A DNA stretch of 64,000 bases from Chitinophaga qingshengii (lineage in GTDB: Bacteria; Bacteroidota; Bacteroidia; Chitinophagales; Chitinophagaceae): positions 248,001-312,000 of the forward strand of contig NZ_JACVFC010000005.1 in the NCBI RefSeq assembly GCF_014529935.1, in the 5' to 3' direction. The notes beneath the pieces are model-generated. The model saw only the letters and a program-made list of their open reading frames with translations, made no database searches and was not told the origin of the DNA. Each line of letters starts with the position of its first letter. The first letter of the stretch is position 1. Below, piece after piece: positions 50,198 through 57,715 of this stretch. The position numbers and the translations under genes were made by a program.

Positions 50198-51190
50198 ATG
50201 AGCACTGCTGAACACCTGCCATATGAATTATTAGGAAAATATTTTTCCGGGGAAGCTAGCCCGGAAGAAGCCATGGCTGTGGAGGACTGGATACAGGCAC
50301 ACCGCGACCACCGCAAACTGTATGACCAGGTGGCAGCCGTGTGGGATGATGCCTCGCTGCAACAGCGTTACCAGTTGCCGGACAGAGCTACTGCGCTGGA
50401 GGAATTAAAGGCCCGGCTGGCGCCTGCGCCGGTTACCCGGAAAAAGACAGTGATACGGTGGATGATGACAGGTATCGAATTGCTGGGAGGAGTAGCCGTG
50501 ATCCTGTTTTTCCTGTTCCGTCCCCACCATACGCCTAAAACACTGGCACTGGTATCCCGTCAAACGGAAACGGCTATCCGCCGTGATACATTGCCCGATC
50601 AATCCATCGTTGTACTGAACAGCCATACCTCGCTTCAATACGCTACCGGTTTTCAGGATACCGCCCGTTGGGTTAAATTATCGGGGGAGGCCTGGTTTGA
50701 TGTAACTTCGCAGCCGGATAAACCGTTTATTGTAGCAGTGGGGGATATTCGCGTACAGGTATTGGGTACTTCCTTCAATATCCGGGAGTCAGATACGGCC
50801 ATTGCGGTGATGGTGAAAACCGGCGCCGTGAGTATGTCGCGGGGCGATAGCAGTATCCAGGTGAAAGCCGGACAGGAAGGGATATACGATATCTCCCGGA
50901 AACAGCTGGGCCTCAACGGCAGCACGTTCAACAGCAATCAACTGGGCTATGCCACCCGGATGTTCAGCTTCGAGAATATAACCCTGAAAGACATTACCAC
51001 ACAGCTGGAAAAAGCTTATGGTATTCGGGTAATATTTGAAAACAAGGCGCTGGAAAACTGTATGATGAGTAGCTCATTTGAAAATAAACCGATAACATAC
51101 ATATTTGAAGTTATATCTGTTACGTTGAATGTTACATGCAGGATTGATAAAGACCAGGTTTATATCAGCGGAACCGGCTGCGGTGGGTAA
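50198..51190 (+). CDS. FecR-family anti-sigma regulator
   Basis: 330 residues. Cytosolic N-terminal anti-sigma part with the family DUF4880-like start (YELLGKYFSGEASPEEAMAV), one membrane helix near residue 95 (GIELLGGVAVILFFLF), a periplasmic FecR domain (VVLNSHTSLQYATGF; GEAWFDVTSQPDKPFIVAVG; VQVLGTSFNIRE) and a C-terminal DUF4974 domain (FSFENITLKDITTQLEKAYG). It transmits a signal from an outer-membrane STN partner to the sigma factor. The partner here is the overlapping next gene. Confidence 0.92.
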   Translation: MSTAEHLPYELLGKYFSGEASPEEAMAVEDWIQAHRDHRKLYDQVAAVWDDASLQQRYQLPDRATALEELKARLAPAPVTRKKTVIRWMMTGIELLGGVAVILFFLFRPHHTPKTLALVSRQTETAIRRDTLPDQSIVVLNSHTSLQYATGFQDTARWVKLSGEAWFDVTSQPDKPFIVAVGDIRVQVLGTSFNIRESDTAIAVMVKTGAVSMSRGDSSIQVKAGQEGIYDISRKQLGLNGSTFNSNQLGYATRMFSFENITLKDITTQLEKAYGIRVIFENKALENCMMSSSFENKPITYIFEVISVTLNVTCRIDKDQVYISGTGCGG

Positions 51191-52613
51191 ATGGTTGTGG
51201 ATCGCCTGCCTGCTCATCGGAGTGATGACGAAAAGTTTTAGTCAGTCCACCGCCGTAAATCTTCGCAAAAATATTACCATCAATACCGGGGCGATGCCGC
51301 TGGATAAGTTGCTGAAAATGGTGGGACAACAAACTGGCGCCCGGTTCTCCCTAAACACCCGTAAGTTTCCACCTTCCCGCCTGATCCGTATACATCAAAA
51401 AACACAACCGCTGGCAACGTTGCTGGAGGATATCCGCTCACAGACTGGTATCAGTTACCGGGTGCTGGGCGGACATGTTATTTTTGTAGATACACCTCCG
51501 GCAGCAAAGCCAACAGCGGTAGCCACCCCGGAGAAAAAGACAGTTAAAAAACCGCCGGTCATCATCCTGAAAAAGCCGGTACCAACCCCGCCTGTTGCCA
51601 CCGGTATCGATCCCGATACGCTGCTGATCATTCCTGAAAAACCGGTAGACACAGTCAGGCATATACGGGATACCCTGACAGCTATGGTCATTTCCCAAAA
51701 GAAGGACAGTCTGCTTCATCGCCGGGATACCGGTTTGCTGTCATGGCCTCGTTTGTCATCGCCCGAAGGGCAAAAAGAGAAAAAGGGGTGGGGGATCGGT
51801 GGGATAAGCCTGGGTATAGGCAGACAAGAGCAACCAGATACCACCGTTAAAAAACAAGAGCCGGAGCCGCCACTAACGGCGGAGGCTAAACGTACGAACC
51901 CGGCTGCTACCAATCCGCAACAGAAGGCGTCAAAACTACCGGAGAAAACGAATGTACCGCTAACCCCCACGAATAAACGGAGTCCGTCTGCTACACGCGA
52001 GCGCTTCCCCTTCCTTTCCAACTGGTTCCGGCGGCGTGACCGTGCCTTTGTAGGTACGAAAGATGGCAACAGCGCTCAGCGGGAAGGCCTCATACCTTTT
52101 GCCGGCATAGGCGTATCTGTGGAAGAATCCTATTTTGTAAACGCGCAGGCACAGGCGGGGATGCCTTTTTTGTATGCGATGGCTTCCTGGGGTACCGGCT
52201 CCAACGCCTCCGGGCTGCGCTATGGCTTAGGTAGTTCAGTACGGTTATCTGACGACTGGCGCCTGCACCTGCAGGCGACCACCGGTAAAATGCAGGCGAA
52301 CTATGATTCTGCGATAGCTATCGTAAAAGAGATTCGTATGAAATGGCATAAACTGGCTCTCACCGGCGAAAGGCGGTTAAATGATCATTTTTACCTGCAA
52401 GGAGGTATCTCCTTTAATATGCTGCAATCCTCCTATTATACTATGGGAAAACCGGCGCCGCTCACCGGCCCGGAAGAAAGCCTGCCGGTACGTATCTTTA
52501 AACCAATATATACACTCAGCAATACTGTCAGCGATGATGGTACGGAAAATACTAAAATGTGGCTGGGGGCGCAGATTGGGATACAATACCGTTTGCACTT
52601 TGGGAGAAAATAG
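51183..52613 (+). CDS. STN-domain protein with C-terminal outer-membrane barrel
   Basis: 476 residues from a GTG at 51183, eight bases inside the FecR gene; this gives a good signal peptide (WLWIACLLIGVMTKSFSQ), whereas ATG 51129 adds residues antithetical to one. An STN domain follows (MPLDKLLKMVGQQTGARFSL; LLEDIRSQTGISYRVLGGHV), then a Pro/Lys/Thr-rich linker of about 200 residues, and a C-terminal beta-barrel-like part of about 160 residues (FAGIGVSVEESYFVNAQAQA) ending in the outer-membrane signature IQYRLHFGRK. There is no plug or large TonB barrel. It would pass a surface signal to the FecR protein without being a transporter (inference). Confidence 0.8.
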   Translation: MGKWLWIACLLIGVMTKSFSQSTAVNLRKNITINTGAMPLDKLLKMVGQQTGARFSLNTRKFPPSRLIRIHQKTQPLATLLEDIRSQTGISYRVLGGHVIFVDTPPAAKPTAVATPEKKTVKKPPVIILKKPVPTPPVATGIDPDTLLIIPEKPVDTVRHIRDTLTAMVISQKKDSLLHRRDTGLLSWPRLSSPEGQKEKKGWGIGGISLGIGRQEQPDTTVKKQEPEPPLTAEAKRTNPAATNPQQKASKLPEKTNVPLTPTNKRSPSATRERFPFLSNWFRRRDRAFVGTKDGNSAQREGLIPFAGIGVSVEESYFVNAQAQAGMPFLYAMASWGTGSNASGLRYGLGSSVRLSDDWRLHLQATTGKMQANYDSAIAIVKEIRMKWHKLALTGERRLNDHFYLQGGISFNMLQSSYYTMGKPAPLTGPEESLPVRIFKPIYTLSNTVSDDGTENTKMWLGAQIGIQYRLHFGRK

Positions 52614-52650
52614 GTTATCTTAGAAACTCACATTTAACCCGTATACTACT

Positions 52651-53346
52651 ATGAAATACTCCCTTATCTTGATGGGGTTGTTGTTCCCCATGTTCATGTC
52701 TGCTCAGATCACTGATCAAAATGGAAACATTGGTATCGGTATTACTGATCCCATTCAAAAGTTGGATGTAAATGGTAATATACTATCCCGGCAAGGGCTT
52801 ATCAGCTCTGTTACCAACATTGATATCGGGGGATATGTCTCCCTTCAGAACCCGGCTAAAGACCAGCCTGGTCAGGCAAAAGTTTGGAATATCTATAACA
52901 TGGGAGGCCAGGGCTATGGAAATAGTCTGCAGTTCTGGGCTTATGATAATGCCGGATGTACCGCAGGCGGAATGTGTACTGTGCGTTTGACTATCACTGA
53001 CGATGGGCGTGTTGGAATCGGTACTTCCAGGCCGCAGTCCGCACTGGCGGTAGTAGGCACCATTACCTCACAGCGCATGAAAGTCACCCAAACCGGCTGG
53101 GCCGACTACGTTTTCGATCCCGGCTACAAACTCCCGTCCCTGGCCGCTGTACAACAACACATCAATACTTACCGCCATCTGCCGGATGTACCTTCTGCTG
53201 CCACCATTGAACAGGAAGGTTTAGATCTGGGCGATATGCAACGCAAACAAATGCAGAAAATAGAAGAGCTGACGCTTTATATTCTCCAGCAACAAAAAGA
53301 AATCGAGGAATTAAAAGCAGCGGTGAAGAAGTTGACAAAACCCTGA
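52651..53346 (+). CDS. Secreted tail-fibre-like protein
   Basis: 231 residues with a signal peptide (LILMGLLFPMFMSAQ). Two GIGT-type repeats (NIGIGITDPIQKLDVNGNI and RVGIGTSRPQSALAVVGTI) match the units found in Bacteroidota tail-fibre-like surface proteins. The C-terminal 80 residues contain the conserved YKLPSLAAVQQHINTYRHLP and LDLGDMQRKQMQKIEELTLY segment, then a coiled coil. No S74 peptidase dyad is apparent. It follows the STN/barrel gene by 37 bp and may be its partner at the cell surface. Its stop abuts the stop of the convergent MtfA-like gene. Confidence 0.82.
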   Translation: MKYSLILMGLLFPMFMSAQITDQNGNIGIGITDPIQKLDVNGNILSRQGLISSVTNIDIGGYVSLQNPAKDQPGQAKVWNIYNMGGQGYGNSLQFWAYDNAGCTAGGMCTVRLTITDDGRVGIGTSRPQSALAVVGTITSQRMKVTQTGWADYVFDPGYKLPSLAAVQQHINTYRHLPDVPSAATIEQEGLDLGDMQRKQMQKIEELTLYILQQQKEIEELKAAVKKLTKP

Positions 53347-54135
53347 TCAGACTGTGGTTTTAGCCGGGTCCTGCTGAAAAATATGCGACAGCATTTTATA
53401 TAACTCAGGATGTTTCTCCGACAGTAAATCCGGCCGTTCAAAAAAGTATTCAGAAATCACTGCAAAAAATTCGGCTTCGTTGGTAGCGCCGTACGGGTTA
53501 ATATCTGTACGGCCTTCCGACATTTCCTGGATGGTTTGATGCACCAGCTTCAGCCAGGGAATGCTGTAACTGTGTTCCAGCAGTTTGGTGGGAAGTCCGT
53601 CCACATAGCCATCGGCCTTGTCCAGCAGGTGTACGAACTCATGGATGGCAGTATTGCTTTTATCGGTGGTGTTGGAAAAACCTTCCCGCAGCGCGGAGCG
53701 GGAAAGGATCATTTGCCCGTTGAGTGCGCCGCTGCCTACCATGCCCAGGATGTTACGGCGATTACCTTCGTATTGATAAGACTCGTCGAATGTATCGGGG
53801 TAGAGTATGACGTTGGTGAGGTTAAAATACTCCCAGTTTTTAAACCCGAAGATGGGAATGATGGCGCTGGCCGCCACCAGTACCCGGTCCAGCGGTTCTA
53901 CTTCCGTACCTACGCCTTCTATATGCGTTCTTTTCAGGAAACGTTGTACCTGCTGTTCAAAGCGGGTTTTATCTGCTGTTGTTAGTTGCTGATAATAACG
54001 TACATGTGTTTGCAGCAGTTCCCGGTAAGTATCGGGAACTGCTGTTTTTTTACGTTGATAGCGGGATACCTGGTTCACAAAAAAGAGAAACAGGATCAGC
54101 GCTATCAGTATTAATCCAAATAATACCATGATCAT
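53347..54135 (-). CDS. MtfA-like zinc metallopeptidase with N-terminal membrane helix
   Basis: 262 residues. The N-terminal helix (LFGLILIALILFLFFVNQV) anchors it; the catalytic part carries HEFVH (His165, Glu166, His169) and a downstream glutamate in EAEFFAVISEYFF, matching the M90/MtfA family, with the preceding NVILYPDTF and SGALNGQMILS strands. E. coli MtfA is a cytosolic peptidase that interacts with the Mlc repressor; the membrane-anchored form is common in Bacteroidota. It lies 11 bp after the M28 peptidase gene, so the two form an operon. Confidence 0.9.
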   Translation of the reverse strand: MIMVLFGLILIALILFLFFVNQVSRYQRKKTAVPDTYRELLQTHVRYYQQLTTADKTRFEQQVQRFLKRTHIEGVGTEVEPLDRVLVAASAIIPIFGFKNWEYFNLTNVILYPDTFDESYQYEGNRRNILGMVGSGALNGQMILSRSALREGFSNTTDKSNTAIHEFVHLLDKADGYVDGLPTKLLEHSYSIPWLKLVHQTIQEMSEGRTDINPYGATNEAEFFAVISEYFFERPDLLSEKHPELYKMLSHIFQQDPAKTTV

Positions 54136-54146
54136 CTTCGCCAGAT

Positions 54147-55769
54147 TTATTTTCGGTACGCCTTAAACTCCGAGCCTTGTTTCCATTGCGGGAAGGTGCT
54201 TTCGTTGCTGAGGGTATAACCAACGTCGAACATGAGGCGTACATCTTCTACCATGCCGTCCATTACCCAGGTATCAGGGTTAAACTCGTCAGCAGGGGAG
54301 TGGTAACGCAAACGGTTATACGTTGCTGTTTGTTCTTTGCCGGAGCCGGGAGCTTTGCCAATTATATCGTTGCCTGGGCCCAGGTATAAACCGGGGACAC
54401 CCTTTTTAGCAAAGTTAAAGTGATCGGAGCGAAAAAACCAGCCGCCTTCAGGATTTGCTTCCGGCACGGTAATACGGCCTTGTTTAGCCGCCGCGCGGCG
54501 GGCATATTCGTCCAGTTCCGATTGTCCCATACCGATAACGGTAATGTCTTTTGTCCGGCCAAAACTATTGAGTACATCCAGGTTGATGTCGGCCACCGTT
54601 TTGGCGGGCGCAAATACCGGGTGTGCCGCGTAGTACTCGGAGCCCAGCAGCCCTTGTTCTTCTCCGGTAACAGACAGGAACAGCACGGAACGCGCGGGTT
54701 TTTGTTTCAGCTTTGTAAAGGCGGTCGCCAGTTCCAGCAGACCGGCAGTACCGGTGGCATTGTCTACGGCGCCGTTGTAAATGGAATCGCCCTTCACCGG
54801 CTCACCGATACCGAAATGGTCCCAGTGCGCGGAGAATACCACACATTCATCGGGTCTTTTAGCGCCGGGGAGAGTGGCCATTACGTTATGGGAAGTAGAT
54901 TTTTTGATGGTATTGTTGATAACCAGGGATGTTTGCAGATGAAGATCTACCGGTTTAAAGTCCTTTTGTTTGGCCTTTTCCATGATATCCGGGGAAATAC
55001 CTGCCAGCTGGAAGATTTTTCCGGCGGCCTCCCGGGTGATCCAGCCTTCCAGTGCGGTCCTGGACATATTGTTATCAGCTGTTTGCAGGTGCAGCTTGGA
55101 ATTGGACCATCCACTGCGTACCACCTTCCAGGGATAGCTGGCGGCGGCTGTTTCGTGAATAATAATGACCCCGGTAGCTCCCTGGCGGGAGGCTTCCTCG
55201 AATTTATAGGTCCACCGGCCATAGTAGGTCATAGTACGGCCTTTAAACAGCTTATTGTCGGCAAAGCCCGGATCATTGATCATCACGATCACCGTTTTAC
55301 CTTTTACATCCAGACCGGCATAATCATTATGCCCGTATTCCGGCGCCACGATACCATAACCGGCAAATACCAGTTCGGAGTTGTGAATACTGACCTGCTC
55401 CTGTACACGGCGGGTGGCAGCTACATAATCATCGAGGTATTGTAAGGACACCTCGCCCTGAGCCCCTTTGATAACCAGGTTACCGGCGGGTTTGGAGCCG
55501 ATGGATACCATCGGCACTTCCTGGAAATAGCTGTTGCCGTTGCCGGGTTTCAGTCCCAGTGCCTTAAACTGGGCAGCCAGATATTGTATGGTACTGTCTT
55601 CCCCGCGCGTGAATGGTTTGCGTCCTTCAAAAGCGTCGGATGCTAATACCTGTATATGTTTGGCGAAGCTGGTGGCATTGATGGCCTTTATGGCGGACGA
55701 ATCCTGCGCCTGAACCCCCTGCCACAGCAGGGATGCGGAGATGCTAAAAATAATGGGTGCTTTCAACAT
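54147..55769 (-). CDS. M28-family zinc peptidase with PA domain
   Basis: 540 residues with a signal peptide (IIFSISASLLWQGVQAQ). The peptidase core has the two-zinc ligands: His and Asp in SAHWDHFG, Asp in GAVDNATGTAGL, Glu-Glu in SVTGEEQGLLGS, Asp in ADINLDVLN, and His in FRSDHFNFAKKGVPG. A protease-associated insertion sits at about 125-260 (VFAGYGIVAPEYGHNDYAG). It removes N-terminal residues from peptides in the periplasm or outside the cell. It is followed by the MtfA-like gene. Confidence 0.93.
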   Translation of the reverse strand: MLKAPIIFSISASLLWQGVQAQDSSAIKAINATSFAKHIQVLASDAFEGRKPFTRGEDSTIQYLAAQFKALGLKPGNGNSYFQEVPMVSIGSKPAGNLVIKGAQGEVSLQYLDDYVAATRRVQEQVSIHNSELVFAGYGIVAPEYGHNDYAGLDVKGKTVIVMINDPGFADNKLFKGRTMTYYGRWTYKFEEASRQGATGVIIIHETAAASYPWKVVRSGWSNSKLHLQTADNNMSRTALEGWITREAAGKIFQLAGISPDIMEKAKQKDFKPVDLHLQTSLVINNTIKKSTSHNVMATLPGAKRPDECVVFSAHWDHFGIGEPVKGDSIYNGAVDNATGTAGLLELATAFTKLKQKPARSVLFLSVTGEEQGLLGSEYYAAHPVFAPAKTVADINLDVLNSFGRTKDITVIGMGQSELDEYARRAAAKQGRITVPEANPEGGWFFRSDHFNFAKKGVPGLYLGPGNDIIGKAPGSGKEQTATYNRLRYHSPADEFNPDTWVMDGMVEDVRLMFDVGYTLSNESTFPQWKQGSEFKAYRK

Positions 55770-55908
55770 AAGTACATTTGATCATAAACAAAAACCGTGT
55801 CGGATAAAAATAACGAAATTAAAAATAAGAATGATGGGAGCGGTTTCGGCTAACAACCGGTCAACAAATGTTAAGAAAAGAGAAGGTTGTTTCATGCTAA
55901 TCCCTTAA

Positions 55909-55941
55909 TTTGGCGGCCAGATATTTTCAGAATAACATTTG
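55909..55941 (+). promoter_or_regulatory. Possible promoter of the second ECF sigma gene
   Basis: TTTG at 55909-55912, a 21-bp spacer, then AACATTTG, six of eight matches to TAnnTTTG (a TA lies one base further upstream). Transcription would start just before ATG 55962. Confidence 0.35.
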
Positions 55942-55961
55942 TTCCGCCCGGACCAACCAAA

Positions 55962-56609
55962 ATGCTCAGCTGTATGCTCAACGCTCAACGCTCAACCGAA
56001 TCCGGCGCAGGCAGGTACGGAGAAAAGGAATATGCCGGCTTCTGGTACGAAATGCAGCAGGACAATGAACAGGGACTGTACAAAATTTACCATGACCTCT
56101 ACGACAATTTTTACCATTATGGTATCTCTGTAGTATTGGACAAAGGTATGGTAAAAGAAGCCATCAACGATATTTTCGTGGATATCTGGCGCAAGCGCCA
56201 TCAGCTCGGCATGCCTGAAAGTATCCAGGCATATTTATTTATCTCCTTTAAAAGAAAGCTGTACAAGCTGCTCACCAAAAGCCAGAAAGGAACTGTACTG
56301 GCTGACAATCAGCTGTTTCCCGAACCGGAAGAACAACCGTATGAAACGATGCTGATCCGCCAGGAAACGGATAGCCTGGTGAAGGAAAAGCTGGAAAAAA
56401 TGTTGGAATTGCTGACCACCCGTCAGAAAGAATTCATCAGGATGCGTTTTTACGAAGACCTGAGCATAGAAGAAATCGCTATCAAGACTGCGGCTACCCC
56501 CCGCACTATTTATAATACCATCCACAATGCCCTCGTACGCATCCGGGAAGTTTATACCGATGCCTCCTTTATCGCACTGCTACTGCTTTTGATCGATTTA
56601 GAAAATTAA
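55962..56609 (+). CDS. ECF RNA polymerase sigma factor of the SusCD locus
   Basis: 215 residues from ATG 55962 (ATG 55974 is possible; an upstream TTG is rejected). Region 2 begins at FWYEMQQDNEQGLYKIYHDL and continues through INDIFVDIWRKRHQL; region 4 is in LLTTRQKEFIRMRFYEDLSI and EEIAIKTAATPRTIYNTIHN. A hydrophobic tail (FIALLLLLIDLEN) closes it. The codons just after the start contain a threefold GCTCAAC repeat, so slippage could alter the frame. It is the first gene of a sigma-FecR-SusC-SusD-GH2 run. Confidence 0.9.
   Translation: MLSCMLNAQRSTESGAGRYGEKEYAGFWYEMQQDNEQGLYKIYHDLYDNFYHYGISVVLDKGMVKEAINDIFVDIWRKRHQLGMPESIQAYLFISFKRKLYKLLTKSQKGTVLADNQLFPEPEEQPYETMLIRQETDSLVKEKLEKMLELLTTRQKEFIRMRFYEDLSIEEIAIKTAATPRTIYNTIHNALVRIREVYTDASFIALLLLLIDLEN
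55976..55996. repeat. Three tandem copies of GCTCAAC inside the sigma gene
   Basis: A perfect 7-bp unit repeated three times, between the start codon and region 2. Because seven is not a multiple of three, gain or loss of a unit would shift the frame. Confidence 0.85.
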
Positions 56610-56660
56610 TTTCTGAAATCTTTGGTAAAAAACCAAAGGCAGCTCCCTCTTTATAGTTAA

Positions 56661-57680
56661 ATGCCTGGTATGGACTTACAGCAGTATAAGGCTGAAGATT
56701 TTATTTTGAACGATTCTTTCGTGCGTTACTGTCTGCGTAGTAACGATGCGGATGTGCAGTTTTGGGAAGACTGGCTGGAGCGATACCCGCATAAACAGGA
56801 AGAAGCAATCAAAGCCCGGGAATGGTTATTCCGCTTGGGATTGAGGATTACACCGGAAGAAAAGGAAGCCGAATTCGGTAAACTGAAAGCGGCTATTTCA
56901 GTGGCGGATACGCCGGTGAAAAAGTTCTCCTGGAGAAAAATTGTGCGCATTGCCGCGGCTGCTTTATTGCCGTTGGCAGCAGCCACCTGGTGGTTCACAG
57001 CCCGCCAGCCGGCAGCGCCGGCAGTGGCAACGGAATCCTATACCTTGTTTAAAGCGGGGGACAGCCTGCGCCGGCAGGTGATGCTGGCAGATGGTAGCCT
57101 GGTGATCCTGAATGCACACAGTACACTGAAAGTCCCCGCCAGCTACAACCAGCAGAAACGTAACCTGGTATTGGAAGGGGAGGCGCTCTTTGAAGTGGCC
57201 AAAGCAGATAATAAACCCTTTGTGGTGAGCAGCGGTAACCTGCAAGTACAGGCGCTGGGAACGGCCTTTAAACTACGGGCTTATTATTACGATAAACAGG
57301 CTGCCGTAACACTGGTAGAAGGAAGGGTACGGGTAGCGCAGGAGACAGCGGTAGCAGAATTGCAACCGGGCGAACAGCTCATCACCGGTAAAGCGCATGC
57401 CCGCTTCGTGAAAAACAAATTTGACGAAGAAAGGGAAAATGCCTGGCGCAGCGGTCGCCTCGTTTTCCACAACGCTTCACCCGATGAGATCGCGGCCACT
57501 TTAACCTACTGGTATGGTGTGAATGTCAAAGTAATTACAAGAAAAAATAAACCTATCCGCTTTAACGGCGTATTCAACAACAAATCGCTCCATGAAGTGC
57601 TGGCAGCAGTTTGTTTTGTCAATGGACTGGAATCCGTGACAAAAAACGACACTTTATGGGTGCAACCAATCAGTAAATAG
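56661..57680 (+). CDS. FecR-family anti-sigma regulator of the SusCD locus
   Basis: 339 residues. Cytosolic N-terminus (DLQQYKAEDFILNDSFVRYC), one membrane helix near residue 105 (IAAAALLPLAAATWWF), a FecR domain (VILNAHSTLKVPASY; GEALFEVAKADNKPFVVSSG; LQVQALGTAFKLRAY) and a C-terminal DUF4974 domain (FHNASPDEIAATLTYWYGVN). It should receive the signal from the STN domain of the SusC protein encoded 35 bp downstream. Confidence 0.92.
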   Translation: MPGMDLQQYKAEDFILNDSFVRYCLRSNDADVQFWEDWLERYPHKQEEAIKAREWLFRLGLRITPEEKEAEFGKLKAAISVADTPVKKFSWRKIVRIAAAALLPLAAATWWFTARQPAAPAVATESYTLFKAGDSLRRQVMLADGSLVILNAHSTLKVPASYNQQKRNLVLEGEALFEVAKADNKPFVVSSGNLQVQALGTAFKLRAYYYDKQAAVTLVEGRVRVAQETAVAELQPGEQLITGKAHARFVKNKFDEERENAWRSGRLVFHNASPDEIAATLTYWYGVNVKVITRKNKPIRFNGVFNNKSLHEVLAAVCFVNGLESVTKNDTLWVQPISK

Positions 57681-57715
57681 TCCACACAGGTACATTTAAA
57701 CAACCAAAATGCGTT

